A stretch of DNA of 64,000 bases from Betaproteobacteria bacterium (GTDB taxonomy: Bacteria > Pseudomonadota > Gammaproteobacteria > Burkholderiales > Thiobacillaceae). The position numbers and the translations under genes were made by a program. The stretch's first letter is position 1. Each line of letters opens with the position of its first letter. The stretch is from the NCBI GenBank assembly GCA_016219425.1, contig JACRNB010000001.1, positions 62,001 to 126,000 of the forward strand. The letters are read 5' to 3'. The notes under the pieces are model-generated. The model did not search any database. It was given only the letters and a program-made list of their open reading frames with translations, and was not told the DNA's origin. Below are positions 44,176-53,488 of the stretch, piece by piece.

Positions 44176-45210
44176 TCACCCCAGGTTGCGCACGATCCAG
44201 GGGCCGAGGAGGTTGGCCACGGGGCGCGGCAAGCGCCGCCACGCCTGGATGAACAGGCGGTACTTGGGGTTGTTGGGGTTGTTCTCCGGCACGGCGGCGG
44301 ACTTCACCAGGAAATAGCGGTAATGCAACGGTTGCGGGGTGAAGCCCCAGTTGCGCTTGAAGTCGTAGGAGCCGGCGTCCACCTTGCTGCGTCCGTAGTC
44401 GAACACGCGGATGCCGCGCTCGCAGGACTGGCGCATCAGCGCCCAGTATTTGAAGTCGTTGGCGGCCAGTGCGCGGGCGGCGGCGGTGTCACCGGCGTAA
44501 TAGGGCAGCACCTCGTCGCGGAAGTAGAAGGAAAGCACGCCGCTGACGATCTCGCCGTCCGGTGCGCGCACCAGCAGCACCTCGCAGTCCGGGCCGAATT
44601 CCTCCCGCAGGAGGGCGAAGTAGCGCTTGGGCAGGGCCGGGGTGCCGTGGCGGTGCACGTTGTCGGCGAAGACGTGGAAGAACGCCTCCACCCCCGCTTC
44701 CGTCTCCGCCGTGAGCCCGTTGGCAATGCCTTTGCGCACCATGGCGCGTTGCTTGCGCGGGATCGCGAGCAGGTTCTTTTCCACCTCCGGGTCGATCTCC
44801 TTGCGGAAGGTGACGTACAGCTCGGAGTCGGGCCAGTCTTCATGGGCGGGGGCGTCGCGGTCGCGGTATTCCAGATGGCCCGCCCCGAGTTCCCGCGCCA
44901 GCGCCTGCGCCCGTGCGTCGAGGGCGTCACGCGCCTCGGGGTTGGCTGCGGCGATGCCGCCGTACACGCAGAACGGCAGGGCCATGAGGCTGTGGCCGAA
45001 CAGACGGCTCTTGATCTCGCCCAGGGGGAGCACGCCTTCGATGCGTCCGTCGCGTTCCGCCAGCAGGAACCAGGTGCGGTGGCCGAAGGCGCGTTCGATC
45101 ACGCGTTTCCAGCCGTAGCGGTGAAAGAAGGTGGCGCCAGGTTCGGCCAGGACAAAGGCGTCCCAGGCGGCGGCATCCGCGTCGCGCGCGGGTCGGACGG
45201 TCAGGGTCAT
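44176..45210 (-). CDS. FemAB-like protein, XrtA/PEP-CTERM system-associated
   Basis: A 344-residue GNAT/FemAB-fold protein of the exosortase-associated type (TIGR03019). It starts TLTVRPARDADAAAWDAFV and has the family block KYWALMRQSCERGIRVFDYG. FemAB proteins use aminoacyl-tRNA to add amino acids; here an aminoacyl group may be put on the polysaccharide. ATG 45210 overlaps the deacetylase stop (ATGA). Confidence 0.92.
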   Translation of the reverse strand: MTLTVRPARDADAAAWDAFVLAEPGATFFHRYGWKRVIERAFGHRTWFLLAERDGRIEGVLPLGEIKSRLFGHSLMALPFCVYGGIAAANPEARDALDARAQALARELGAGHLEYRDRDAPAHEDWPDSELYVTFRKEIDPEVEKNLLAIPRKQRAMVRKGIANGLTAETEAGVEAFFHVFADNVHRHGTPALPKRYFALLREEFGPDCEVLLVRAPDGEIVSGVLSFYFRDEVLPYYAGDTAAARALAANDFKYWALMRQSCERGIRVFDYGRSKVDAGSYDFKRNWGFTPQPLHYRYFLVKSAAVPENNPNNPKYRLFIQAWRRLPRPVANLLGPWIVRNLG

Positions 45211-46064
45211 GTTGTTGTTGCGGCGAGTTCGGCGGCGTAGACCTGGTCGGCGCGGCCCCAGGAGAAGTCGGCGCACAGGCGGTCCAGTTTGGATTCCATG
45301 CGCGTCAGGTTGACGTAGTGGCGCAGGCGGCTCTTGAGCGGCGCGCCGGGGATGCGAGGCTGGCCGGGGTCCAGTTCCCAGGGGTGGAAATAGAACATCG
45401 CGCGCTGACCCTCGCCCTGGGTCACGCGCCGGAGCAGATGGCGCGAGAGGGCGTAGGGCAGCAGGCGGAAATAGCCGCCGCCCGCCGCCGGCAGGTTGCG
45501 CCCGGCCAGCGGGACCGTGGTGGGGGGGAGTTCGAGCAGGTCCGGGCAGCGTTCCGGGCGATAGGGAAAGCGGGGGGCTTCGGGCATGCCGTAGTGGTCG
45601 TGGGGGATGGGGTAGATGCTGGAACTGTAGCGGTGCCCGGTTTCCGCCAGGATATCCAGAGCCCAGAGAGTGTCCTGGCCAATGGAGAAGCTGGGGGCGC
45701 GGTAGCCCAGCACCGGCGCGCCGGCGAGGTCTTCCAGCAGGCCCTTGGCGCGGGTCAGGTCGGCGCGGAACTGTGCCGGGGTGAGTTGGCTGACGCGCTG
45801 GTGGCCGTAGCCGTGGCTGGCGATCTCATGCCCCTCCGCGACGATGGCGCGCACCACGCCGGGGTAGCGTTCGGCGATCCAGCCCAGGGTGAAGAAGGTG
45901 GCGCGCAGGTCGTGGCGGGCGAACAGGGCGAGGACGCGGTCGATGTTGGCCTCCACCCGACAGGGCCAGCGCTCCCAGTCCTCGCGCCGGATGGTGCGTT
46001 CGAAGGCGCCGACCTGGAAGTAGTCTTCCACGTCCACGCTCATGACGTTGACGGGGGGGGTCAT
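45207..46064 (-). CDS. XrtA-system polysaccharide deacetylase (DUF3473)
   Basis: A 285-residue NodB-type deacetylase with the C-terminal DUF3473 found in exosortase loci. The metal motifs are VDVEDYF and SHGYGHQRV (HxxxH), with the catalytic-arm YRAPSFSIG. It removes acetyl groups from GlcNAc-like residues of the polysaccharide. ATG 46064 overlaps the epimerase stop by 4 bp. It is cytoplasmic or peripheral; no signal peptide. Confidence 0.93.
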   Translation of the reverse strand: MTPPVNVMSVDVEDYFQVGAFERTIRREDWERWPCRVEANIDRVLALFARHDLRATFFTLGWIAERYPGVVRAIVAEGHEIASHGYGHQRVSQLTPAQFRADLTRAKGLLEDLAGAPVLGYRAPSFSIGQDTLWALDILAETGHRYSSSIYPIPHDHYGMPEAPRFPYRPERCPDLLELPPTTVPLAGRNLPAAGGGYFRLLPYALSRHLLRRVTQGEGQRAMFYFHPWELDPGQPRIPGAPLKSRLRHYVNLTRMESKLDRLCADFSWGRADQVYAAELAATTT

Positions 46065-47161
46065 GCCGCTCCGGAGTCGAGCCAGGCGCGCAGGGAGGCG
46101 GCGATGCGCAGGGCGGCGTTGCCGTCCCAATACTCGGGGATGCGGCCCCGCTTGCCGCCGCTGGCGAGGATGTCCTCGAACACGGGCCAGATGCGGGCAG
46201 GATCGGGGCCGGTGAGGGTGTTGGTGCCGTCGGTGACGGTGATGGGGCGTTCGGTGCTTTCGCGCACGGTGATGCAGGGCACGCCCAGGGCGGTGGTTTC
46301 TTCCTGCAGGCCGCCGGAATCGGTGACGACCAGGGTGGCCTCCTGCATCAGACCCAGCATCTCCAGATACCCCTGGGGCGGCAGCAGATGGATGAAGGGG
46401 CGCTCCAATAACGGGGTCAAGCCAAATTTTTCCGCGGAGGAGCGGGTGCGGGGATGGATGGGGAAGACCACATCGAGGCGTTCAGAGATGCGCGCCAAGG
46501 TTTCCAACAGGCCGCGCAACTTGTCGGCGTTGTCCACGTTGGAGGGGCGGTGCAGGGTGACCAGGGCATAGCCGCGCGCAGGTTTTCCCCCCAGGGTGCG
46601 CGCCGCCGGGGTGGCGCGGGCGGCGTGCTGGCGCAGGGTGTCGATCATGACGTTGCCGACGAAATGCACCCGCTCCGGCGCGATGCCTTCGCGCTGGAGG
46701 TTGTTCAGCGCATCCCGCTCGGTGGTGTAGAGCAGGTCGGAGATCTGGTCCGTGAGCACACGGTTGATCTCTTCCGGCATGGCGCGGTCAAGGCTGCGCA
46801 GTCCGGCCTCCACATGGATCACCTTGACGCCCTTCTTGGCGGCCACCAGGGCGCAGGCGATGGTGGAGTTGACGTCGCCCACCACCAGCACGGCCCGCGG
46901 TTGTTCCGCATCCAGCACCGGTTCGAAGGCGCGCATGATCTCGGCGGTTTGCACCGCATGGCTGGCGGAGCCGACCTCCAGGTTCACGTCGGGACGCGGG
47001 ATGCCCAGTTGCGCGAAGAAGCTGTCGCTCATGGCGGGGTCGTAGTGCTGGCCGGTATGCACCAGCTTGGCGGCGATGGGCTGGGTCGAAAACGCCGCCA
47101 TGAGGGGGGCGATCTTCATGAAATTGGGCCGGGCGCCGACGATGCAGAGAAGCTCGGTCAT
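46061..47161 (-). CDS. wecB: UDP-N-acetylglucosamine 2-epimerase (non-hydrolysing)
   Basis: A 366-residue epimerase converting UDP-GlcNAc to UDP-ManNAc, giving a precursor for the polysaccharide. Motifs are IVGARPNFMKIAPL, VVGDVNST, IHVEAGLRSLDRAMPEEINR and VTDSGGLQEE. ATG 47161 overlaps the ATPase stop by 4 bp; the long open frame upstream is fortuitous. Confidence 0.94.
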   Translation of the reverse strand: MTELLCIVGARPNFMKIAPLMAAFSTQPIAAKLVHTGQHYDPAMSDSFFAQLGIPRPDVNLEVGSASHAVQTAEIMRAFEPVLDAEQPRAVLVVGDVNSTIACALVAAKKGVKVIHVEAGLRSLDRAMPEEINRVLTDQISDLLYTTERDALNNLQREGIAPERVHFVGNVMIDTLRQHAARATPAARTLGGKPARGYALVTLHRPSNVDNADKLRGLLETLARISERLDVVFPIHPRTRSSAEKFGLTPLLERPFIHLLPPQGYLEMLGLMQEATLVVTDSGGLQEETTALGVPCITVRESTERPITVTDGTNTLTGPDPARIWPVFEDILASGGKRGRIPEYWDGNAALRIAASLRAWLDSGAA

Positions 47162-48180
47162 TGATTTTCTTTGCCGCCGCTGACGTTGAACAGGATCTTG
47201 CGCACGATGGGCACGAGGCGGTTGACTGTGCGGGTGAGGTTTTCCATGCGTTCCTTGAGTTCTTCGATGGATTGCGAATCGACGCCGGAGGCCAGGGCCA
47301 GCAGGGCGTCCACATTGTTCGTGTCCAGCACCGCGCCGGCGGCGGTGCGGGAGGTTGAAGGGCCGCTCTGGCGTTCCTTGTCGATGTCGGCGATGACCTC
47401 GCGCATGGCTGCCGCATCGAGATGGCGTTTGCCTTCCAGATAGCCGAACAGCAGGGCGCGGTCGCAGAAGGTGTTGATGCGCCGGGGAATGCCTGCGGTG
47501 TATTCGTGAATGACGTCGAAGGCGTCCGACGAGAACAGCGTCCCGCCCGACCAACCCGCCGTGGTCAGCCGGTGCTTGATGTACTGCTCGGTCTCGATCC
47601 GTTCCAGCGGGCCCAGGTGGAAGGCGGTGGTCACGCGCTGCACCAGTTGTTCCATCATGGGGCTGAGCATGACGTCGCGGAACTCGGGGTGGCCCAGCAG
47701 GATGCACTGCAACAGGGGGCGGTCCCCTTCGTAGTAGTTGGTGAGCATGCGCAGTTCTTCCAGCGCGCGGGCGTCCAGATATTGCGCTTCATCGACCAGA
47801 AGGAGCGGACGACGGTACTGGCGCACGGCCAGGCGCAGGTATTCCTCCAGGGATTTGAGCAGGGCGGATTTGGCCAGGCCTTCGGCCTCCAGGCCGAAGG
47901 CGGCCACCACGCTGCGCAGGGCGTCGTCTTCCGCCATGTGGTGGCTCATGAGCTGGGCGGTGAGGAAATCCCCCCCGGCCAGCTTTCGGGTCAGGCTGTT
48001 GGCCAGCAGGGTTTTGCCCGAGCCCACGTCCCCCGTGATGATGGTGATGCCCTCGCCCTGGGAAAGCCCGTATTCCAGATAGGCAAAGGCGCGTTTGTGC
48101 CCCTGACTCGGGAAGTAGAAGCGCGGGTCCGGGTTGAGCTGGAACGGTTTGTCGCGAAGGTTGTAGAAGCTTTCGTACAT
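47158..48180 (-). CDS. XrtA-associated ATPase (general secretion ATPase-like)
   Basis: A 340-residue AAA ATPase of the exosortase-associated type (TIGR03015, related to ExeA). It opens YESFYNLRDKPFQLNPDPRF; Walker A is ITGDVGSGKTLLAN and Walker B LLLVDEAQYL. A C-terminal tail (about 290-340) may be a coiled segment. It probably energises export or assembly at the inner membrane. It is 2 bp after the outer-membrane protein gene. Confidence 0.92.
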   Translation of the reverse strand: MYESFYNLRDKPFQLNPDPRFYFPSQGHKRAFAYLEYGLSQGEGITIITGDVGSGKTLLANSLTRKLAGGDFLTAQLMSHHMAEDDALRSVVAAFGLEAEGLAKSALLKSLEEYLRLAVRQYRRPLLLVDEAQYLDARALEELRMLTNYYEGDRPLLQCILLGHPEFRDVMLSPMMEQLVQRVTTAFHLGPLERIETEQYIKHRLTTAGWSGGTLFSSDAFDVIHEYTAGIPRRINTFCDRALLFGYLEGKRHLDAAAMREVIADIDKERQSGPSTSRTAAGAVLDTNNVDALLALASGVDSQSIEELKERMENLTRTVNRLVPIVRKILFNVSGGKENQ

Positions 48181-48182
48181 GG

Positions 48183-49709
48183 TCAGAAGCTCATGTTGAC
48201 TCGGGCGGAAATGCTGTTTTCACTGAATGCGCCGGTGCTGGCGCCGGAGGTGCGCTCCAGCCGACGCAGGTCGATGACGCCGGTGGCGTCCTGACCCAGT
48301 TGGCGGGTCAGCATCCATCCCAGGGTGCGGTCGTCGCTCTCGGACCCGGCGCCCTCGGCATGGCTCTTGGACAAGCTCAGCACCGAGGTCATGCGCGGCC
48401 CCATGCGCAGGCTCCAGGCGCCGCCGGTGGTGAAGGTGCTGTCGCTGTCGCCGGCGGTGGCGCTGCCCAGGAGGTCGCGCTGGGTGGAACTTAGCGCCAG
48501 GGTCAGCAGGTTCCCGCCCCCCAGGTTGTAGCTGAGGTTGCCGGACCAGGCCTTGCTCAGGGAAATGGCGCTGGTGAGGTTGGAGACCTGTACCGGTGCG
48601 GCGGCCAGGGACAGGGTGCAGTTCTCCGCCGGGGGGCCGCTGCCGGCGTTGACCGCGACGGGGGCGGTGGAGCCCTGGCACAGGTAGATGTCGAACGCCT
48701 CGGTGGCGGTGAGCTGGCTGTAGGTGTCCTGCATGGACTCGCTGTAGCGAGTGGCGAGGGTGAAGCGCCGGTGCCGGTAGTTCAGGTTGAGGCTGTAGGA
48801 GGAGGCGTTGCGGCGGCGTCCCGCGCTGGCCTCCAGGGTGAGACGGCTGCTCGGCGCCCAACTCGCCCCCAGATTCCAGTAGGGGCCTTCGCTGCTGGAC
48901 AGCCCGGAGGTGGAGCCGTTGTTGCTGTCCTGGCCGAAGGTGAGGTTGAAGCGGGTCTTGTTCGAATACTGGTACCCCAGTGTGCCGCTCAGGGTGGTGA
49001 GCCGGGTCTTGGCGCTGCCCGGGGAACCGGATTCGCTGAGGCTGTAGTTGACGCTCCAGGGGGCGCGCCGGGTCGCGCCGCCGCTGGTCAGGTCGAGGTT
49101 GATGTTGTTGCCGCTGCTGCGGGTGCTGGCGCCGCCGCTGGTGGCGCGGGTGCTGGCGCGAGTGATCTGCCAGCGCGCGTCGAGCTGCGCGCTGTTGCCG
49201 AATTTCATGCGCCACTGGGGCGTGAGGCCCAGAGTCTGGGAGGTGGTCTTGTTGCTGGTGCTGTAGTAGTTGGCGTTGTTGGGTGCGCCGGTCAGGCTGG
49301 AGAGCAGGGCGCTGCCGCCCGATGCAGCCCCGGTCTGGCTGGTGAACTGCTGGCTGATCCGCGCCACGGCGTTGATCTTGAGCTGGTCCGAGAACAGTTC
49401 GGAGTTGGCTATCAGGGACAACTGGTGGTTGGTGTCGGAACTGCCGCCCTGCGTGTACATCAGCGCTCCCAGGCTGTAGTCCAGATTGATGTCGCCCTTG
49501 CCCCCCTTGGAGAGATAGCGGAAGCCGGGATTCACCTCGGTGACGAAGGAGGCTACAGGTGCGGTGGAGGACAGGCTGACGTTGTCGCTGTAGCGCTCCG
49601 TCATGTTCACGTAGGGCGAGAAGCGGCTGTTGGCGGCAGCGGCGAGACCCGGCATCAGCAGCAGCCAGACCCCGTAGGGGAGGAGGCTACTGCTCGGGCT
49701 TTTTCTCAT
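48183..49709 (-). CDS. XrtA-system outer-membrane beta-barrel (TIGR03016 type)
   Basis: A 508-residue outer-membrane protein of the PEP-CTERM-associated type (TIGR03016). A signal peptide (PYGVWLLLMPGLAAAA) leads into a barrel of alternating strands (for example FSPYVNMTERYSDNVSLSS). The C-terminus ends SARVNMSF, with the terminal Phe recognised by the BAM complex. It is probably the polysaccharide-export pore. I chose ATG 49709 (MRKSPSSSLLPYG), which overlaps the kinase gene by 23 bp; the frame is open further upstream only because of the repeats there. Confidence 0.9.
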   Translation of the reverse strand: MRKSPSSSLLPYGVWLLLMPGLAAAANSRFSPYVNMTERYSDNVSLSSTAPVASFVTEVNPGFRYLSKGGKGDINLDYSLGALMYTQGGSSDTNHQLSLIANSELFSDQLKINAVARISQQFTSQTGAASGGSALLSSLTGAPNNANYYSTSNKTTSQTLGLTPQWRMKFGNSAQLDARWQITRASTRATSGGASTRSSGNNINLDLTSGGATRRAPWSVNYSLSESGSPGSAKTRLTTLSGTLGYQYSNKTRFNLTFGQDSNNGSTSGLSSSEGPYWNLGASWAPSSRLTLEASAGRRRNASSYSLNLNYRHRRFTLATRYSESMQDTYSQLTATEAFDIYLCQGSTAPVAVNAGSGPPAENCTLSLAAAPVQVSNLTSAISLSKAWSGNLSYNLGGGNLLTLALSSTQRDLLGSATAGDSDSTFTTGGAWSLRMGPRMTSVLSLSKSHAEGAGSESDDRTLGWMLTRQLGQDATGVIDLRRLERTSGASTGAFSENSISARVNMSF

Positions 49710-50688
49710 CCGGCTCTTCACCGTAGCCATAACCGGATCCGTAGCCATAACCGTAGCCATAGCCATAGCCGTACCCGCCGCCCATGGCGGAGCGATCCGG
49801 AATCTTGTTGAGGATGATGCCGATGTGCTCGCAATCTTCCAGATAGGACAGGGCCTCTTTGATGGCGGCGCGCGGGGTCCGGTTGACCTCTACCACGAAG
49901 GCGATCTGACCCATGTATTTGGCCAGCACCGAGGCCTCGCTGGTGGCGAGCAGGGGCGGGCAGTCGAACAGAATGATGCGGTCCGGGTAGCGGTTGGAGA
50001 CGTCCTCGACGAAGGATTTCATGGCCGAACTGGCCAGCAGTTCGGTGGCGTGGGCGAAGTGCTTGCCGGCGGGGAGCACCGTGAGCTTTTCGATGTTGGT
50101 CTTGATGAGGACGTCGTTGAGAGAGATGTTGGGGTTGCGCAGCACATCCACCAGACCCCGCTCGGCATGCAGGCCCAGATAGCGCATCACCGCGCCCTTG
50201 GACATGTCTGCATCCACCAGCAGGACGGTGTGCTCCAGTTCCATGGCCATGCTGATGGCGAGGTTGATGGCGGTGAAGGACTTGCCCTCGCCCGGCACCG
50301 AGCTGGTGAGCATGATCACGTTGCCCATGGGCACCCTGGGAGCGCCGCCCAGGCCGAAGGCGTTGGCGATCAGGGGGCGCTTGATCAGGCGGTATTCCTC
50401 GGCGATCTGGTCACGTCCGCCGCTGTCCGGGGTGATGATGCCGGACGCCTTGAGCCGGTTGATGTCCACCAGGCCCTGTTGCCGGGTCATTACCGTGCTG
50501 GGGCCGGCGCCGTCCTGATTGCGCGACAGCGGGGCGTCGTCATGGGGGATGGGCTCCTCCATGCCGAAGGAACGGGCGGCGGCGTCGATGGCCGCCTGCA
50601 CCCGCACCTGTTCCACATCTTCCAGGGTGTGGGACGGCTCCAGCCTGGGTTTGCCCAGCAGTCCGGCGGCGCGTTCGATGATGCTCAT
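49687..50688 (-). CDS. XrtA-associated tyrosine autokinase
   Basis: A 333-residue BY-kinase (CpsD-like) of the exosortase-associated type (TIGR03018). Walker A is SSVPGEGKSFTAINLA, Walker A' LLVDADMSKG and Walker B ILFDCPPLLAT. The C-terminus carries a Gly-Tyr repeat tail (GGGYGYGYGYGYGYGSGYGYG, with about eight tyrosines), the expected autophosphorylation cluster. The tail is coded by a tandem hexamer at about 49727-49785. The kinase regulates chain length with its membrane partner encoded just upstream. Confidence 0.93.
   Translation of the reverse strand: MSIIERAAGLLGKPRLEPSHTLEDVEQVRVQAAIDAAARSFGMEEPIPHDDAPLSRNQDGAGPSTVMTRQQGLVDINRLKASGIITPDSGGRDQIAEEYRLIKRPLIANAFGLGGAPRVPMGNVIMLTSSVPGEGKSFTAINLAISMAMELEHTVLLVDADMSKGAVMRYLGLHAERGLVDVLRNPNISLNDVLIKTNIEKLTVLPAGKHFAHATELLASSAMKSFVEDVSNRYPDRIILFDCPPLLATSEASVLAKYMGQIAFVVEVNRTPRAAIKEALSYLEDCEHIGIILNKIPDRSAMGGGYGYGYGYGYGYGSGYGYGEEPDEKKPEQ
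49727..49785 (-). repeat. Tandem hexamer coding the tyrosine-rich tail
   Basis: Repeats of about 6 bp (CCATAG/CCGTAG variants on the plus strand) run through 49727-49785 and encode Gly-Tyr dipeptides. Such a tract could gain or lose units in frame by slippage, changing the number of phosphorylatable tyrosines. Confidence 0.8.
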
Positions 50689-50698
50689 GCGGCGACCC

Positions 50699-52240
50699 TC
50701 ATCCGGTTGGCGACGTGGTGATGTAGAAAATCATCTGGGCCGCGTAGAGCGTGGCCAGAGCGCCCAGGCCGGCGAGGTAGATCAGGTTGTGGATGCGTTG
50801 CTTGCGGCGCTCGGAATCGGACTTCACCTTGGTCACCACCCCGAGGATGGGAATGTCGGTCAGATCCCGCATCTGCTTTTTGCTCTCGATGGAGGGGCGC
50901 AACATGATCAGCAGAACCGCCAGTCCGATGCCCAGAGCCAGACCGCCAAAGGGGACTGCGGAGATCAGCAGGGGACGGTTGGGCCATACCGGCAGGTTCG
51001 AGACGCGGGGCGGTTCCACCACCCGGAAATCCACTACATCGGTCTTGGTCTCCATCTCGCCGGAGATCACCGCCGTTTCACGCTTGCCCAGCAGATCCAG
51101 GTAGTTGGCCTTGTACACGTCGTAGTCCCGTACCAGTTCCTGGTATTCCGCCTCCACCTTGGGGATGTCGTTGACGTTCTTCAGCAGTTCCTGGCGTTTC
51201 TTGTCCAGGAATCCCAGGCGCGCCTTGAGGGTGGCCACCAGACCTCCCGCTTCGGCGATGGATACCGTCAGTTGCTGGTAGACCGGGTTCTGGGCCTTGA
51301 CCGCCTCTTTGGATTGGCGCGCCTTGGAGGCGTCCATTTCCTGTTTCTTCTCTTCCAGCAGCCGTGCGATCAACTGCTTGGTGCGGGAGATCTCAGGATG
51401 TCGATCGGTATATTTCATGCGCAGGGTGTCGAGCTGGCCCTGAAGCGCGGAGATGCGGGAGTCCAACGGGCTGTCCGTGGTGGTGGTCACCATGGGGGCG
51501 CTGAGGGTCTCTTCCTGCTCGCTCAACTGTTGTTCCAACTGCTTCTTGCGGAATGTGGCCTCCTCCAGTTCGCTCTTGGCCTTTTCGATTTCCTTTCCCA
51601 CTTCCGCCAGACGCTGGAAGTAGTCCGTTCCCTGGCCCGGCATGATGAACATGTTGCGGCGCTTGAACTCGCTCAGTTCCTGTTCCTTTTCGCGCAGGCG
51701 GGTCTCGTAGTTCTTGAGTTGCTCTTCAATGAACTTCTGGCTCATCGAGAGATCCTTGCGCGCGCCGCCCAGGGTGGTCTCGGTGAAAATGGTGAGCAGG
51801 GCCTGCACCACCCGCTTGGCGATATCCGGGCTCTGATGCCGGTAGGTGATGGTGTAGAGGTTTTCCCGTTCCGTCCCTTCCAGGCTGATCTTGCTGGTGA
51901 GGGATTTGTACAGGGCGTCCTGCTGTTGGGGGGTCTTGGCGCCCAGGTCCAGGTCGGTCATGCGCGCTACCCGTTCCAGATTGGGGCGGCTCATCAGGGT
52001 GCGAGTCATCATCAGCACCTGCTGTTCCACATTGGGCTGGACGGCCAGCCCGCCCAGCAGGGGTTTCAGCAAGGATTGGGTATCGACAAACACCCGCGCT
52101 TTGGCCTCGTAGCGATTGGCCAGGCTGTAGACCCAGACCCAGCCGCCGAGGGATGCCGCCCACAGGGCGACAAACACGATCCAGCGGCTACGCCAGATGC
52201 CGCGCAGGTAGACGCCAATCTGGTCGAGGGCGTCATTCAT
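50699..52240 (-). CDS. XrtA-system polysaccharide chain-length determinant
   Basis: A 513-residue Wzz-like inner-membrane protein of the exosortase-associated type (TIGR03007). An N-terminal membrane helix (IVFVALWAASLGGWVWVYSL) and a C-terminal one near residues 485-510 flank a long periplasmic coiled-coil region (about 150-370). It sets the length of the polymer with the tyrosine kinase downstream. It is 24 bp after the export lipoprotein gene and 10 bp before the kinase gene. Confidence 0.92.
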   Translation of the reverse strand: MNDALDQIGVYLRGIWRSRWIVFVALWAASLGGWVWVYSLANRYEAKARVFVDTQSLLKPLLGGLAVQPNVEQQVLMMTRTLMSRPNLERVARMTDLDLGAKTPQQQDALYKSLTSKISLEGTERENLYTITYRHQSPDIAKRVVQALLTIFTETTLGGARKDLSMSQKFIEEQLKNYETRLREKEQELSEFKRRNMFIMPGQGTDYFQRLAEVGKEIEKAKSELEEATFRKKQLEQQLSEQEETLSAPMVTTTTDSPLDSRISALQGQLDTLRMKYTDRHPEISRTKQLIARLLEEKKQEMDASKARQSKEAVKAQNPVYQQLTVSIAEAGGLVATLKARLGFLDKKRQELLKNVNDIPKVEAEYQELVRDYDVYKANYLDLLGKRETAVISGEMETKTDVVDFRVVEPPRVSNLPVWPNRPLLISAVPFGGLALGIGLAVLLIMLRPSIESKKQMRDLTDIPILGVVTKVKSDSERRKQRIHNLIYLAGLGALATLYAAQMIFYITTSPTG

Positions 52241-52264
52241 GTTGCGGCGCTCCGGCCAACCGCA

Positions 52265-52873
52265 TCAGAACCAGCTCTCCGGGATGACCAGCATGTCGCC
52301 GGGCAGCATGTCCACGTTGGCGGATACGTCCCCGCCTTTGATCAGATCGTCCAGGCGGACGCTGTATTGCTGAGGTTTGCCATCGACGATGCGGAGGATG
52401 CTGGCCTTGTTGCCGGCGGCGAAGTCGTTCAGCCCGCCCACAGCGATCATCACGTCCACCAGGGTCATGCGTTCGCGATAGTTGAGGGCCTGGGGCTTGG
52501 CGGCCTGCCCCACCACCCGCACCTGCTGGCTGTAGGGGCCGACGCCGCCGGAAACGATGACCGTCACCACGGGATCCTGGATGTAACGCTCCAGGATTTT
52601 CTCGATGTCCCGCGCCAGTTGGGAACTGGTCTTGCCGCTGGCCTGCACATCCTCAGCCAGATTCATGGTCATCTTGCCGTCTGGACGGATGGGGAAGGAG
52701 CCGGACACCTCCGGGCTGCCCCAGACGAACACGTTGACCGTGTCGCCGGGCCCCAGCAGGTACATCCAGTCGGTGGCCTCCGCCGCCTTGGCCGGAGCGG
52801 GCGGGTAGGTCGGTCCGCTGGCGCACGCGGTAAGAATGGCTAGTGCCAGCACGGGCAAAATTTTGGACTTCAT
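52265..52873 (-). CDS. XrtA-system polysaccharide export lipoprotein (Wza-like)
   Basis: A 202-residue outer-membrane lipoprotein of the Poly_export family (TIGR03027 type). The lipobox is LTAC (Cys17), then the Poly_export core YLLGPGDTVNVFVWGSPEVS and a SLBB-like segment GPYSQQVRVVGQAAKPQ. Shorter than Wza, it carries one SLBB unit. It is the first gene of the long minus-strand XrtA operon, so the operon promoter should lie between 52874 and 52994, but no clear one is seen. Confidence 0.92.
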   Translation of the reverse strand: MKSKILPVLALAILTACASGPTYPPAPAKAAEATDWMYLLGPGDTVNVFVWGSPEVSGSFPIRPDGKMTMNLAEDVQASGKTSSQLARDIEKILERYIQDPVVTVIVSGGVGPYSQQVRVVGQAAKPQALNYRERMTLVDVMIAVGGLNDFAAGNKASILRIVDGKPQQYSVRLDDLIKGGDVSANVDMLPGDMLVIPESWF

Positions 52874-52994
52874 GGCAATCCCCCATCACACCCTTTTGGG
52901 CGCGCGGATTATGCCACACGCCCGATTTGAAGCGCCTCCCGGCCAATGTGGCGGCGCATCAATCGAGCTGGCGCGCCCGCCTGGGTCGCAGCCA

Positions 52995-53285
52995 TCAGTT
53001 CAGTTTTTTGCTCGCGGCGGGCATGAAATTGAGCGGCTGGGTTTGTGCGAGTTCGGCTTCGTCGGCATATCTGGGCCGGCTGTTACGGTCCAGCCCAAGT
53101 TGTTCCGCCAGTTCCGCTTCACGGGCGGAGATCAGCCCCAGGCACATGCGGATGTTCTCGACGGTTTCCGCCGTGAACGGGCTGGGTACGCCATCGCGCG
53201 GCGCGGTATCGCGCACGATGGAGGTCAGCGTCTTGCGCATGGCGCGCATGATCTGCTGTTCCTTGGATAGTTCGGCTGAAGTCAT
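52995..53285 (-). CDS. Small unknown protein
   Basis: A 96-residue soluble protein with no signal peptide. I do not recognise the family. It is largely helical (KEQQIMRAMRKTLTSIVRDT; ISAREAELAEQLGL) with a conserved-looking linker DTAPRDGVPSPFTAETVEN. It lies alone between the XrtA operon and mlaA, on the operon's strand, 121 bp upstream of the export gene. It is probably real because of normal codon bias, but the role is unknown. Confidence 0.6.
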   Translation of the reverse strand: MTSAELSKEQQIMRAMRKTLTSIVRDTAPRDGVPSPFTAETVENIRMCLGLISAREAELAEQLGLDRNSRPRYADEAELAQTQPLNFMPAASKKLN

Positions 53286-53488
53286 GGGAATCTCGTAGGG
53301 CGATCAGGATGAGGCGATTGTCCCCGTCGCCTTCTGGCGGGGCAACCACGCCAGCGCAACGGGTACGCAACGCTCCTGGCTCGGCGAGTGACTTGAACGG
53401 CATGAAGACTGTGTGACGCAGGGCACTGAGGTTTCATCCTGAGCCGATGATCATTAGAATCTGACGCCCCGTTCCCGAAGTTGCCGCC

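Noticed and set aside
49727-49785. CRISPR-like or satellite array
   Set aside because: The 6-bp units are in-frame codons for a Gly-Tyr tail and have no spacers.
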